From Archaeoglobus sp. JdFR-37 (GTDB lineage: Archaea > Halobacteriota > Archaeoglobi > Archaeoglobales > Archaeoglobaceae): DNA of 64,000 nt. The position numbers and the translations under genes were made by a program. Under the pieces are notes generated by a model. That model saw only the letters and a list, made by a program, of their open reading frames with translations. It made no database searches and had not been told where the DNA came from. This document shows, one piece after another, positions 17,253-27,169 of the stretch; positions within the stretch are counted from its first letter, which is position 1; each line of letters begins with the position of its first letter. The DNA is taken from contig MTMY01000003.1 of NCBI GenBank assembly GCA_002010215.1, positions 62,001 to 126,000 on the forward strand, written 5' to 3'.

Positions 17253-18509
17253 ATGGGATTTGAGTGGTATCTTGATTTTGTGGATAAGAGTTACAAACCA
17301 TCAGATGAGCTGATCTGCGTTTTCAAGGTTGAACCTGATGGAATAAGCATAGAAGAGGCTGCAGGCAGAATTGCCTCGGAGAGCAGCGTTGGAACCTGGA
17401 CTACGCTCTCCAAACTCCCTGAAAGGATTAAGAGATTGATGGCCAAAGCCTTTGAAATCGATGGAAATGTTGTAAAGGTCGCCTATCCTCTGGACCTCTT
17501 TGAAGAGGGTAACATTCCCCAGTTGCTCAGCAGCATTGCTGGCAACATCTTTGGTATGAGAGCTTTGAAAAGTCTGAGGCTGGAAGATTTACACTTCCCC
17601 CCAGAATATTTGAAGCATTTCAAAGGCCCTCAATTCGGAATTGAGGGAGTTAGAGAGCTCCTGGGCATCTATGACCGCCCTCTTACAGCGACTGTTCCGA
17701 AGCCCAAAGTTGGATATGATGTAGATGAGTACGCTGAGGTTGCCTATGAAGCGCTGAGCGGCGGCATAGACATCCTGAAGGATGATGAAAACCTCACCAG
17801 CCAGCCCTTCATAAGGTTCGAGAAGAGGCTAGAGAAAGTTATGAAAGTAATCGAAAAAGTTGAGGCAGAGACAGGAGAGAAGAAGACATATCTGTGCAAC
17901 ATAACTGCAGAGACAGAAGAAATGCGAAAAAGGGCAGAACTCATAGCGGATTACGGTAATGAGTACGTTATGGTGGACATCCTGACCGCTGGCTGGGGTG
18001 CTGTACAGACAGTGAGAGACTTTTGCGAAGAATTGAGTTTAGCAATACATGCTCATAGAGCAATGCATGGAGCATTTACGAGAAAGGAGGATCACGGAAT
18101 AAGTCTGGGAGTGATAACCAAGCTGGCAAGAATTGCTGGAGTTGACAACATGCACGTGGGCACAGGTGTTGGAAAAATGGCTGGTGAAGTACCAGAAGTT
18201 GTTAAGCTCAAAGAAATATGCACATCTCAGTGTAAAGAAGCAGAACATATCAAAAGAGTGTTTCCCGTCTCAAGTGGCGGCCTGCATCCAGGACTGATTC
18301 CAGATGTCATGAGGCTTTTCGGTATGGATGTTATAATACAGGTGGGTGGCGGTGTCCACGGGCATCCAAATGGCACGAAAGCTGGAGCAAAAGCTCTGAG
18401 GGATGCGATAGATGCCGTTATAGAGAAAGTCTCTCTGGAAGAAAAGGCTGAGCAAAGCAAGGAGCTGAAAGAGGCTCTAGAAAAATGGGGATATATAAGC
18501 CCCAAATAG
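17253..18509 (+). CDS. rbcL: Form III ribulose-1,5-bisphosphate carboxylase/oxygenase large chain
   Basis: A 418-residue RuBisCO with every catalytic residue in place: K150 in TVPKPKVG (spinach K175), carbamylation lysine K176 with D178/E179 in ILKDDEN (K201, D203, E204), H268/R269 in HAHRAMHGA (H294/R295), H301 and K308 in HVGTGVGKM (H327, K334), S341 in VSSGGLHPG (S379) and QVGGGVHGHP (phosphate site). This excludes a form IV RuBisCO-like protein. Form III enzymes in archaea usually act with AMP phosphorylase and ribose-1,5-bisphosphate isomerase to feed nucleotide ribose into glycolysis; neither gene is in this window. A TAATATAT box is centred about 28 bases before the ATG. Confidence 0.96.
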   Translation: MGFEWYLDFVDKSYKPSDELICVFKVEPDGISIEEAAGRIASESSVGTWTTLSKLPERIKRLMAKAFEIDGNVVKVAYPLDLFEEGNIPQLLSSIAGNIFGMRALKSLRLEDLHFPPEYLKHFKGPQFGIEGVRELLGIYDRPLTATVPKPKVGYDVDEYAEVAYEALSGGIDILKDDENLTSQPFIRFEKRLEKVMKVIEKVEAETGEKKTYLCNITAETEEMRKRAELIADYGNEYVMVDILTAGWGAVQTVRDFCEELSLAIHAHRAMHGAFTRKEDHGISLGVITKLARIAGVDNMHVGTGVGKMAGEVPEVVKLKEICTSQCKEAEHIKRVFPVSSGGLHPGLIPDVMRLFGMDVIIQVGGGVHGHPNGTKAGAKALRDAIDAVIEKVSLEEKAEQSKELKEALEKWGYISPK

Positions 18510-18518
18510 CTGGAAAAT

Positions 18519-19796
18519 TTAAAATTTTATTTTTACTTTCCCAAAACAAACACTCCCTGTGACGGTGTTTTCAATCTGCCTGATGTCTTCAGCTATGTAT
18601 TCAATTTTTCTCAGGAATTCGTAGATGTTCCCGTAGATCATCCCACCTCTTATTCCCCTCCCGTCAAGAAATCCTACATTTATCTCGACGCTGAAATCAC
18701 CGCTTATCGGGTTCGAGGTGTGGGCACCTATAAGTGAGTGGGCATAGAGGCAACTTTCATCCCATTCATCCACTTCAGGATGTATGAGAACCACGTTGGT
18801 CGGAGAGGGTTGTGGATACTCAGTTATCTCCTCTCTGAACCCGTTGCCGGTAACTTCAATGCCAAGCTCGGCGGCGAAGCGGAAGTCAGTGATGTAGCCC
18901 TCAAGTACACCATCATCTACCATTACCGTCGTCTGGGTTTCAACCCCCTCATCGTCAAATGAGACCGTGTTAAGTCCATAACTGAGCTTTCCATCATCGT
19001 AGATCGTCAGCTCTCCAAACATCTCTTCTCCTATTCTACCTGCAAGAACGCTCCGCTGTCTGGCAACATTATCAGCCCTGAATGCCGGATAAAGTGAGAA
19101 GCTGAGAAGCTGCTGGGTTGCTATGGGTGATAGGACGAGCTCATAATTGTCTGAATCAGGTTTTACAGACTTATCGGCCATCTTTGCCAGCTCTCCAGCT
19201 CTTCTCCCTATAAACTCAAAGTCGGTCGTATCAAAAAACCTCGTTTCATCCATTTCGTAGGCACTACTTTCCTTATATACCGCCTCAAGGAAACCGCTGG
19301 AGTAAGTCTCTTCCTCAGAAACCTGAATTCCAGAGGAGTTGACAACACTCCTTTCAACCCATCCAAGCTCCACAGCCCCAAAAGCCGGATTGGATCCTGT
19401 TTCAAGACAGGAGTTGATAATAAGAGTTAAAGCTTCTTTAACATGAGACGCATTAGGCATTTTGAGATACGAATCGAAAATACCTTCAGCATAGTTTCTT
19501 ACTCTTTCTGACGGGAACTCTCCCATCCTCTCCTCTGATATCTTAGCTACCTTAATTGCAGCCTCAACAAGGGATTCAGAGGTCCGTCCGGAGGCGAAGC
19601 CAACTTTCCCATCAACTATAACCCTTATAGCTGCTGTTTCTTCCCTTTCCTGCTTTATGCCCTTAATTTTCCCCTTTTCTACAATACCTGAGGCTGTGCT
19701 GTACCTTTCCAAGTATATCTCCCAGTCATCTGCTCTCCTGTCCAGTTCTGAGGTAAGCCTCTCAATGTCCGTTTGATTTCCCATTTGATTTTTCAT
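18519..19796 (-). CDS. pmbA: TldD/PmbA family protein, PmbA (TldE) subunit
   Basis: A 425-residue member of the TldD/TldE modulator family. It lacks the HExxxH zinc motif that marks TldD and ends with the family's typical barrel segment (SGDFSVEINVGFLDG). TldD and TldE form a heterodimeric metalloprotease that unfolds and cleaves small modified peptides. The start ATG 19796 is preceded by GGTGA at 5 bases. It lies 56 bases after tldD on the same strand, supporting a joint complex. The natural substrate in archaea is unknown. Confidence 0.9.
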   Translation of the reverse strand: MKNQMGNQTDIERLTSELDRRADDWEIYLERYSTASGIVEKGKIKGIKQEREETAAIRVIVDGKVGFASGRTSESLVEAAIKVAKISEERMGEFPSERVRNYAEGIFDSYLKMPNASHVKEALTLIINSCLETGSNPAFGAVELGWVERSVVNSSGIQVSEEETYSSGFLEAVYKESSAYEMDETRFFDTTDFEFIGRRAGELAKMADKSVKPDSDNYELVLSPIATQQLLSFSLYPAFRADNVARQRSVLAGRIGEEMFGELTIYDDGKLSYGLNTVSFDDEGVETQTTVMVDDGVLEGYITDFRFAAELGIEVTGNGFREEITEYPQPSPTNVVLIHPEVDEWDESCLYAHSLIGAHTSNPISGDFSVEINVGFLDGRGIRGGMIYGNIYEFLRKIEYIAEDIRQIENTVTGSVCFGKVKIKF

Positions 19797-19852
19797 TTTC
19801 ATCACCTTTTCACATATCCTTGCACAATTCTTTCAATCATTTCGCTCATCTA

Positions 19853-21154
19853 TCACATCCCGCCTACCAGCGCCTTCACCAAAGTTGGCGGAGCACCATC
19901 GCTGACTGGAACAAGTTGCCCTGCTTTCCCGCAAAAGCCCGGATTGAACTCCAGCCCTCTCCCAACCTTCATTGAATGCAGGATTTCCAGCGTGTTTCCG
20001 GAGATTGAAACGTCCCTTATCATTTCCTGTATCTCCCCTTTCCTCACCATAAAACCGTACTGGGCGTTGAAGTGGAAGTAGCCTGTGGCAGGATTTGTCT
20101 CACCACCCCTTGAGCCTATAAGATATACTCCCTCTTTCATCTCCGCCAAAAGCTCTTCCAAGCTGAGCTCGCCCTCATTGATGAAGGTGTTGCTCATTCT
20201 GACTATTGGAACATCCACCCCCTGTGCTCTCGCATTCCCCGGCTGCCCATTGAGCTTTGCAGCAGTCTCACGGGAGTGAAGGTAGGACTTGAGGACACCG
20301 TTCTCTATGATGGCTTTTCTGTTTGCTTGAATGCCTTCATCATCAAAGGGGAAAAACCCGAATTCTTCTATGCTAGGATCGTCGTAAACATTTACACCCT
20401 CTGCTCCAACTTTTTGCCCTATTCTTCCTGCAACGATGCTGGCTCCCTGCAAGATGTGGTCTGCTTCAACGGCATGACCAAAAGCTTCATGGATGAAAAC
20501 ACCACCCAGAGAAGAATCCATGAGGACATTCATTTTCCCAGAAGGTGGTGGAGAGGCGTTTATAAGCTCCTTTAGAACCTCCAGTATGTGTGAGCCGATC
20601 TTCTTTCCTTCTGCAGCCTCCTTGGCAACCTCAAAGCCCCCTGCCCGCATATATCTTTTTGAATAGAACTGAAGGGTTTTTCCTTTTCCAACTGCCTGAG
20701 CAACAACCCCACTTCGAGGAACTTCATAATACACCTCAACGCCACTTGAATTCCTATAGTGGAATCTCCTGATTATCTCCATATATGCAACTCTGGTGTT
20801 TACCACAAAATCTGCATTCATTTCTCCCTCAATATCTCTCAAAATCTCCACCTTCTCCTCGAAATGGATATCTTCGAGTTTTATTTTCTCTTTGAAGAAA
20901 TAATCTCTGGGACTTGTTTTATCGGCATCATCCACGTAAACGGCGGAATCGCTTTCAAAAACACAGTTTTCAGCAGCGAGCTTTAGCCCTTCAGAATCAT
21001 CTACATTGCCAGAAAAATATCCCCAAAATCCATTTTTCAGAACCCTGAAAGCTTTGCTTCTATCTATGTGGATTCTGGGTCTCTCAACTCTTCCATCCTC
21101 CAGAATCAGCGTGAGAGATACATTTTCTATCTCTCTTATATCATAAAACTCCAT
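19853..21154 (-). CDS. tldD: TldD family metalloprotease subunit
   Basis: A 433-residue protein with the zinc protease motif HEAFGH (H222, E223, H227) inside FIHEAFGHAVEADHI, the catalytic centre of TldD. It should work with the downstream PmbA subunit. ATG 21154 is chosen because TTTTTAAT is centred about 25 bases before it on the minus strand; the longer frame to 21208 adds 18 hydrophobic, unconserved residues. The gene follows lonB by 61 bases, so proteolysis functions are grouped here. Confidence 0.92.
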   Translation of the reverse strand: MEFYDIREIENVSLTLILEDGRVERPRIHIDRSKAFRVLKNGFWGYFSGNVDDSEGLKLAAENCVFESDSAVYVDDADKTSPRDYFFKEKIKLEDIHFEEKVEILRDIEGEMNADFVVNTRVAYMEIIRRFHYRNSSGVEVYYEVPRSGVVAQAVGKGKTLQFYSKRYMRAGGFEVAKEAAEGKKIGSHILEVLKELINASPPPSGKMNVLMDSSLGGVFIHEAFGHAVEADHILQGASIVAGRIGQKVGAEGVNVYDDPSIEEFGFFPFDDEGIQANRKAIIENGVLKSYLHSRETAAKLNGQPGNARAQGVDVPIVRMSNTFINEGELSLEELLAEMKEGVYLIGSRGGETNPATGYFHFNAQYGFMVRKGEIQEMIRDVSISGNTLEILHSMKVGRGLEFNPGFCGKAGQLVPVSDGAPPTLVKALVGGM

Positions 21155-21215
21155 GAAGGGGAAAAGAGAGTTGAAATTAAAAATCTTTTGAGCTTTAAAT
21201 TGAAACAATCCGATT

Positions 21216-23090
21216 CTAAACCTCGGCGTATGCTAAAGCTCTGAGCTTCCCTATAAGTCTATCCCGCTCCTCTGATGGCACCAAGGCGTGTTCAAGCACT
21301 TCGTCAATTCTCGACACCGGGATGATTTCGATTCTGCCTTCGTGCTCGGCATCCAGCAGAACGTCATCTATGTTGTCCTTGGGGATTATCACCCTCTTTA
21401 TCCCTGCTTGAATGGCTGCTTCTATCTTCTGGGTTACTCCGCCAACTGGGAGCACCTCACCTTTCACAGAAAGGCTACCGGTCATAGCAACGCCCTGATC
21501 AACTGGGATGCCCTCGATGGCACTTATAACTGCTGTTGCTATACTTATACTGGCTGAATCACCCTCAACTCCCTCATACGTCCCAACAAACTGGATGTGA
21601 ACGTCAAAGTTGGATATGTCTCTTCCCATTATCTTTTTGACGATTGCAGACACGTTCATGACTGCTTCTCTGGCAATTTCCTGCAATCTTCCGGTGGCGA
21701 TTACCTTACCCTCTTCTTTGCTCAAAGCTGGCGTCACTTCGGCGATTATTGGAAGCACTATTCCCGCTGCTTCACCAATTACTGCCAAGCCGTTTACTCT
21801 GCCAACATCAGCACCCTCATTCATGAAGAGCCTATAGTCCTTTCTTCTCTCGATGTACTTGTCTGCCAGCTGCTCCTCAATCGTTTTGGCGATCTTCTTC
21901 GCTTTCAATACATGCTCAACTCTTACGAGCTCGCTGCCTTCACCTTTGGCTATGTCTCCTGCCATCCTCACTATGCCTCCCAGTTCTCTGAGTCGAAGCG
22001 TCAGGTGCTTCCTCCTTCCAGCCCTCCTCTTTGCCTCCCTGATTATCTCGGCAACCGCATACTTATCGAAATGGGGGATTTTACCGTCCCTTATAATCTC
22101 CTGAGCCACAAATCTGACCAGCTTTCTTCGATTCTCTGGCGTATCCTCGATGGTATCGTTCATGTAAAGTTCATAACCATAGCCTCTAATCCTGCTTCTC
22201 AGAGCCGGATGCATTCCCATCAACGCATCCAAGTTTCCGGCAGCAACAAGGATGAAGTCACACGGCACCGGCTCCGTCCTCACCATGGCTCCGCTGCTTC
22301 TTTCAGACTGTCCTGTAATTGGAAACTTCTTCTCCTGCAAAGCTGTCAGTATTTTCTGCTGGGATTCGATAGTCATGGTGTTGATTTCGTCAATGTAGAG
22401 AACTCCTCTGTGGGCCCTGTGAATGGCTCCAGCTTCTACCCTCTCGTGGGCAGGAGTTTCAAGTCCACCGCTCTGGAAAGGGTCATGGCGGACGTCACCA
22501 AAGAGTGCTCCGGCATGAGCACCTGTAGCATCTTCGAAGGGAGCAGATTCTCTGCCTGCGTTGTTGACGAGAAGCTTGGGAACGTTCTTTTCCTCTCTCG
22601 GCAGTATGTACCGTGAAACAAGGAACAGCATCGCTGCAGCGATAATTCCCCAGAGCATCTGACCTTCTAAGGCAGCGTAACCTATTATGAAGAAAATTAG
22701 CATGAAGAGGAAGAAGTTCCTTGCCTGGGCTCTTTTCATGGCCTCCTGCTTGTAAGCCTCAACTATCTCCCTACCTTTTCCGGCAGGAACAGTTCTTATC
22801 CTAGGTTGGTTGGGGTCTTCAGGATTTGGATAGACGAGGATATCTTCCAGCTCTTCCTTGGGCAGAAGCTCAGCCATTGCCTTTGCAAGCATTGATTTGC
22901 CCGTTCCAGGCGATCCGATGAGCATTACGTGCCTTTTCTGGATTGCAGCCTTTTTTATGGCTTCAACAGCATGATCCTGACCTATAACCTGATCTATGAG
23001 CTTCTTGGGTACTTCAATCTCTGCCGTAGTCTCAAATTCCATTCCACCAAGCAGTTCTTCTATCGTTTCCTCGTAATTTTCTGGGGGCAT
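21216..23090 (-). CDS. lonB: Membrane-bound archaeal ATP-dependent protease LonB
   Basis: A 624-residue AAA+ protease. Walker A is GSPGTGKS (about residue 58). Two membrane spans (about 126-165, FFLFMLIFFIIGYAALEGQM and IIAAAMLFLVSRYIL) interrupt the AAA domain, as in archaeal LonB. Walker B appears as GVLYIDEINTM. The C-terminal protease domain has the catalytic serine in EGDSASIS and the lysine region GGVTQKIEAA. It degrades unfolded and some membrane proteins. It begins 34 bases after nrdJ on the same strand but has its own TTTATTTAAG box upstream. Confidence 0.95.
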   Translation of the reverse strand: MPPENYEETIEELLGGMEFETTAEIEVPKKLIDQVIGQDHAVEAIKKAAIQKRHVMLIGSPGTGKSMLAKAMAELLPKEELEDILVYPNPEDPNQPRIRTVPAGKGREIVEAYKQEAMKRAQARNFFLFMLIFFIIGYAALEGQMLWGIIAAAMLFLVSRYILPREEKNVPKLLVNNAGRESAPFEDATGAHAGALFGDVRHDPFQSGGLETPAHERVEAGAIHRAHRGVLYIDEINTMTIESQQKILTALQEKKFPITGQSERSSGAMVRTEPVPCDFILVAAGNLDALMGMHPALRSRIRGYGYELYMNDTIEDTPENRRKLVRFVAQEIIRDGKIPHFDKYAVAEIIREAKRRAGRRKHLTLRLRELGGIVRMAGDIAKGEGSELVRVEHVLKAKKIAKTIEEQLADKYIERRKDYRLFMNEGADVGRVNGLAVIGEAAGIVLPIIAEVTPALSKEEGKVIATGRLQEIAREAVMNVSAIVKKIMGRDISNFDVHIQFVGTYEGVEGDSASISIATAVISAIEGIPVDQGVAMTGSLSVKGEVLPVGGVTQKIEAAIQAGIKRVIIPKDNIDDVLLDAEHEGRIEIIPVSRIDEVLEHALVPSEERDRLIGKLRALAYAEV

Positions 23091-23124
23091 CTTAAATCAA
23101 CTTGGTTAAATTTGCTTAAATAAA

Positions 23125-25383
23125 TTATCCACACTTGGTGTAACCGCACATTCTACATGTCATGCATCCCTCACCATACTCAAGGATGTTGCCACATTCC
23201 GGACAGACACCACCGATAAGTTTCGTTCTCACCTTTTCTTCTCCTTCAGCTTCTTCCGTGAACTCCGTAAGGGGTATTATTCCCGAAACATCCACCTTTA
23301 TGCGCTTGTACTCACCTTTGAGGTATTTGTCCAAGATCTTAGCAACACCATCGGCACAGCTGGTAACGATCTCTCCATTGTCGAAGCCGATAGACGGGCA
23401 TCTTATCCCTTTGAGCTGCCTTATCAGCGCCTCAGGATTCACCCAGCTCCGCAGCGCTATGCTGAGGAGCCTGCCAATCGCTTCGGTTTGCGAAGCTGCA
23501 CAACCACCGCTCTTGCCCAGCTGCACGAAAACCTCAGCAATCCCGTGCTCGTCCTCGTTGATGGTGACGTAGAGGGAACCGCAGCCGGTTCTGGTTTCAA
23601 TGGTTCTGCCCGTGGTTATCTTAGGCCTGGACCTTGGCTCGATGTACTTCTCGGGTTTCCTGAGAACCCTCTCTTCCCTCTTCTTCTCGGTCTTCTTAGT
23701 CTTCAGAACCTGCTCTTCCCTGCTCCCATCTCTGTAAACCGTCAACCCCTTGCACCCCAGCTCATAGGCCAGCAGCAGAGCATTCTCAACGTCTTTTCTG
23801 GTTGCGTGATTCGGCATGTTTATGGTCTTGCTGACAGCATTGTCGGTGTACTTCTGAAAAGCTGCCTGCATCCTGACGTGCCATTCCGGAGCTATATCCA
23901 AAGCGCACTTGAACACCTTTCGTATTTCTTCTGGGATCTCGGTAATATTCTGGATGCTTCCTTCTTCGGTAACCTTCTCAAGAATGTCGTTTCTCAGCAG
24001 GTTCAGGGCTTTCAGGGCGTTCTCGAAAATGGGGTTTACCTCGAAGAATTCTTCGCCGTCAAGTACATTTGTTCTCTTGTATGCGAGGGCATAGACCGGT
24101 TCGATGCCGCTTGAGCAGCCAGCTATGATGCTTATGGTGCCTGTGGGAGCGATAGTAGTGGTGGTGGCGTTTCTGATCTTTATCCCCTTTCCCTCCCACA
24201 CGCTCCCCTTCCAGTTGGGGAATACGCCACGCTCCTCTGCAAGGTGTTGCGACGCTTTATGGCTCTCCTCCTGAATGAACTTCATCAGCTTTTCAGCAAG
24301 CTGTATGGCTTCATCGCTGTCGTAAGGGATGCCAAGCTTGAAAAGCAGATCAGCCCATCCCATTACACCAAGGCCTATCTTTCTGTTTGCTTTTGTCATC
24401 TCCTCTATCTCGGGAATGGGATAGTTGTTCACGTCTATGACGTTATCAAGGAACCTCACGGCTATCCAGACAACCTCTCTAAGCCTGTCCCAATCAATGC
24501 TGCCATCTTTCACGAAGGCCGAGACATTTATGCTTCCTAGGTTGCAGGATTCGTAGGGGAGTAGCGGCTGTTCACCGCAAGGATTGGTGGCCTCTATCTG
24601 CCCCACATGGGGCGTCGGGTTGTGCTTATTGACTTCGTCGATGAAAATAACGCCCGGCTCACCGTTTCGCCAGGCTCCCTCCACAATCAGATTGAAGATC
24701 TTTCTAGCGGAAATCTTCCTCACAACTTCTCCGGTTCTGGGGTTGATGAGCTCATAATCAGAATCGTTCTTCAAAGCTTCCATAAAATCGTCGGTGACGG
24801 CTACACTTATGTTGAAGTTTCTAAGCACACCTTCCTCCCACTTGGCAGTTATAAACTCCTCGATGTCGGGGTGATGGACGTTAAGCACGCCCATGTTGGC
24901 TCCACGCCTTTTACCGCCCTGCTTTATCTGCTCCGTTGCAGCATCGAAAATCTTCATGAAGCTTATAGGACCAGAAGCGACGCCCATGGTTGATTTAACT
25001 AAATCACCTTTTGGCCTCAATCGGGAGAAGCTGAATCCAGTTCCACCTCCACTCTTCTGAACCCTCGCCATATCCCAGAGAGCTTTGAAGATGCCGTCTA
25101 TGCTGTCTTCAACAGGTATGACGAAGCAGGCTGAAAGCTGATTAAGCTCAGTTCCAGCGTTCATAAGGGTCGGCGAGTTGGGCAGGAAAAGCTGCTGATC
25201 CATTATCTCGAAAAACTTCTTTGCCCACTCCTCAACATCATTTCCGTAGTTCTCCTCAGCCTTTGCTATGGCCCTCGCAACCCTCCAGAGCATCTCCTCT
25301 GGGGTTTCGACGGGCTCGCCTTTCTCATTCTTCAGCAGGTATCTTTTTCTCAGAACGACTTCAGCAGTTTTGTTTAGCATCAT
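23125..25383 (-). CDS. nrdJ: Adenosylcobalamin-dependent (class II) ribonucleotide reductase
   Basis: A 752-residue enzyme that makes deoxyribonucleotides using B12 radical chemistry. Motifs: first redox cysteine in LSACFVIPVEDSI, GGGTGFSFSRLRP, the radical-site segment NPCGEQPLLPYESCNLGSIN (Asn-Cys-Glu), and a C-terminal zinc-ribbon-like tail (CPECGNILEYGEGC and CRMCGYTKC) that also carries reducing cysteines. GGTGGG lies 8 bases before the ATG. No class I or III reductase genes are seen nearby. Full length with no obvious intein. Confidence 0.95.
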   Translation of the reverse strand: MMLNKTAEVVLRKRYLLKNEKGEPVETPEEMLWRVARAIAKAEENYGNDVEEWAKKFFEIMDQQLFLPNSPTLMNAGTELNQLSACFVIPVEDSIDGIFKALWDMARVQKSGGGTGFSFSRLRPKGDLVKSTMGVASGPISFMKIFDAATEQIKQGGKRRGANMGVLNVHHPDIEEFITAKWEEGVLRNFNISVAVTDDFMEALKNDSDYELINPRTGEVVRKISARKIFNLIVEGAWRNGEPGVIFIDEVNKHNPTPHVGQIEATNPCGEQPLLPYESCNLGSINVSAFVKDGSIDWDRLREVVWIAVRFLDNVIDVNNYPIPEIEEMTKANRKIGLGVMGWADLLFKLGIPYDSDEAIQLAEKLMKFIQEESHKASQHLAEERGVFPNWKGSVWEGKGIKIRNATTTTIAPTGTISIIAGCSSGIEPVYALAYKRTNVLDGEEFFEVNPIFENALKALNLLRNDILEKVTEEGSIQNITEIPEEIRKVFKCALDIAPEWHVRMQAAFQKYTDNAVSKTINMPNHATRKDVENALLLAYELGCKGLTVYRDGSREEQVLKTKKTEKKREERVLRKPEKYIEPRSRPKITTGRTIETRTGCGSLYVTINEDEHGIAEVFVQLGKSGGCAASQTEAIGRLLSIALRSWVNPEALIRQLKGIRCPSIGFDNGEIVTSCADGVAKILDKYLKGEYKRIKVDVSGIIPLTEFTEEAEGEEKVRTKLIGGVCPECGNILEYGEGCMTCRMCGYTKCG

Positions 25384-25533
25384 ATTTTATCCCACCATTT
25401 TAATGCTGCTGGATATTTAACTCTGTTTCAGTCGATGCATAGGAAAGCTTCGACTGGGGTGAAAGTAATTTTTATGATTTGGAAGAATCCTGTAATAATT
25501 AGTTAGATTAACAATTTGAAAAAGGTGGTAGTA

Positions 25534-26667
25534 ATGTACGATGTTGCTATAATCGGAGCTGGATTTGCAGGGGCCAACTTAGCATCAAAGCTCGAAAATC
25601 TCGACGTAATAGTAATCGACAGATCTCCAGGCAGTAAAGATGTATCTGCTGTCACATTTATAGATGTCGTTGAAGGTAATTCCTCAGCTGCAGCTGATGG
25701 AGTCATAAAGTCAACTTATTCAAAATTTACGCTTTTCAATACTCTCGGAGACATAATAGAATACTCTTTTGATCAGGAAATTTTCTGCCTTGTTGATTAC
25801 TCAAAACTTTGCAAAAATATTTGGAATGATGTGGTTAATGCTGAAGTTATTTCATACAGTGGAAACCTCGTTGTAACTAAGGATGAAAAGATAAAAGCCA
25901 GAGTAATTGCAGACTGTTCTGGGATTGGTGGGGAGAGTCTTAGAGCTGCAAATAAAATACAACTTCCACCTGTCATCAATGCCCTAGCCTTCCAGCAGCT
26001 TAAGAATCCCGAAGTGAATAAAGACTCATTCTATCTCATAATGGGTTTTGCCAATTTTGGAGGATGGATATACCCCCATGGTAGAGGAGGAGAATTTGGA
26101 ATGGCCAACAGGTTCAAAAGAGGTGCCGAGCTGACGTTCCCGGATTTACAGATGGCCAAAGAGCTGGAGGCTGTAAAGAGGTTCACTGGAAGTGAGGAAG
26201 GTGGAGAAGTTCTGAAAGTCACATACCCCTATGGATTTGTGAAAAAGGTGGTTTACGGAAATACTGTTTTACTGGGCGATTCAGCAGGCCTGACGCATCC
26301 AGTGTATGGAATGAGTCTTCATTACATATCCCATATGTCTGCAATTCTTGCTACCATCATCGAGGAATACATAAAAAGCACCACAAAGCTCAGCGATTAT
26401 CAAAGATACTGGAGGAACTTTATCAGTGGAATTAGAACCATGGTCTGTAGAGGATATGCGATATGGGACATGCCTTTAGAGATTCAGGAAAATCTGGTGA
26501 GGTTGCAGAAAAGAATGGACATCTCGCCCAGATCTATACTAGAAGATATTCGTGGTTTGAGAAAATATGATGTGTATGCGAAAAATCCACCCAGCATAAC
26601 TGACTACCCTGTGAAACTGCTTTTGAAGGTCCTGTTCTACTGGTTTAAATCCCTGTTCTGGATTTGA
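25534..26667 (+). CDS. FAD-dependent oxidoreductase of the geranylgeranyl reductase type
   Basis: A 377-residue flavoprotein. The N-terminus has the dinucleotide motif YDVAIIGAGFAGANLAS, the acidic residue ending strand 2 (VIVIDRS), and the second FAD motif VLLGDSAGLTHPVYGM. The fold resembles geranylgeranyl reductases and related hydroxylase-like flavoproteins. ATG 25534 is favoured by AAGGTGGT just upstream; an ATG 18 bases earlier lacks an SD. A UbiA prenyltransferase gene lies 557 bases downstream on the same strand, so a role in isoprenoid or quinone metabolism is possible. Confidence 0.75.
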   Translation: MYDVAIIGAGFAGANLASKLENLDVIVIDRSPGSKDVSAVTFIDVVEGNSSAAADGVIKSTYSKFTLFNTLGDIIEYSFDQEIFCLVDYSKLCKNIWNDVVNAEVISYSGNLVVTKDEKIKARVIADCSGIGGESLRAANKIQLPPVINALAFQQLKNPEVNKDSFYLIMGFANFGGWIYPHGRGGEFGMANRFKRGAELTFPDLQMAKELEAVKRFTGSEEGGEVLKVTYPYGFVKKVVYGNTVLLGDSAGLTHPVYGMSLHYISHMSAILATIIEEYIKSTTKLSDYQRYWRNFISGIRTMVCRGYAIWDMPLEIQENLVRLQKRMDISPRSILEDIRGLRKYDVYAKNPPSITDYPVKLLLKVLFYWFKSLFWI

Positions 26668-26877
26668 ATTGATTCACATTCCTAGAATCGGAAGCTTTTT
26701 CAAATTTGATGCCTAGACTATTGACCTAGATTATTGAGTTTGAAAAGTTGAAAATCATGATGAGGTAACCATGATGATTATTATATGATGATTATTTTAT
26801 ATTAAGATACTTGCCACCTCAGTATGTAATAGTAAACGATAAATATTTTTAATCAGTAATAAGTATCCGGTGATGCG

Positions 26878-27012
26878 ATGAGTTCGGTACTTCCGTTTAA
26901 GAGAACCAAAACGTCTGATTGCCGAGTTATATCAGCTTCATTTTGTCTGAACACTTCAGGGGAAAAGTATTTTAAGGAGAAAAGGAATAGATATTTGAAT
27001 AAACATTTTTGA
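26878..27012 (+). CDS. Possible 44-residue small protein
   Basis: ATG at 26878 follows CCGGTGATGCG (SD-like GGTGA) and lies about 35 bases after an AAATATTTTTAATC tract, so both promoter and ribosome site are plausible. The product is basic and has two cysteines (SDCRVISASFCLNTSGEKYF). I recognise no family. It could be a real small protein, a gene remnant or chance. Confidence 0.3.
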   Translation: MSSVLPFKRTKTSDCRVISASFCLNTSGEKYFKEKRNRYLNKHF

Positions 27013-27106
27013 ATAATAATTTTGTTTACATAATTCTAACAATGACAAACATAAAAATGAAAAAATTAATTTACACTATGCCTTTAACACAATATCGGTG
27101 ATGACA

Positions 27107-27169
27107 ATGAGGAAGGAGGAAAAGGTTGAGGAGACATTTAAGAGGGTCAGGCTGTATTTTACTGCCTAA
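27107..27169 (+). CDS. Possible 20-residue charged peptide
   Basis: An open frame MRKEEKVEETFKRVRLYFTA with GGTGA six bases before the ATG. It is strongly charged and ends just before the UbiA promoter. Its length makes chance likely; it is listed because of the good SD and absence of any other feature. Confidence 0.15.
   Translation: MRKEEKVEETFKRVRLYFTA

Noticed and set aside
21154..21208. 18-residue hydrophobic N-terminal extension of TldD as a signal peptide
   Set aside because: TldD proteins are cytoplasmic and the TATA position fits a start at 21154; the extension would cover the promoter.
21597..22616. 339-codon open frame on the plus strand
   Set aside because: It lies entirely opposite lonB, whose protein is fully conserved; the plus-strand product has no domain pattern and an odd composition.
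26755..26800. Possible box C/D guide RNA because ATGATGA occurs three times
   Set aside because: No CTGA box D or D' at the required distances and no terminal stem; the repeats are part of A/T-rich low-complexity DNA.
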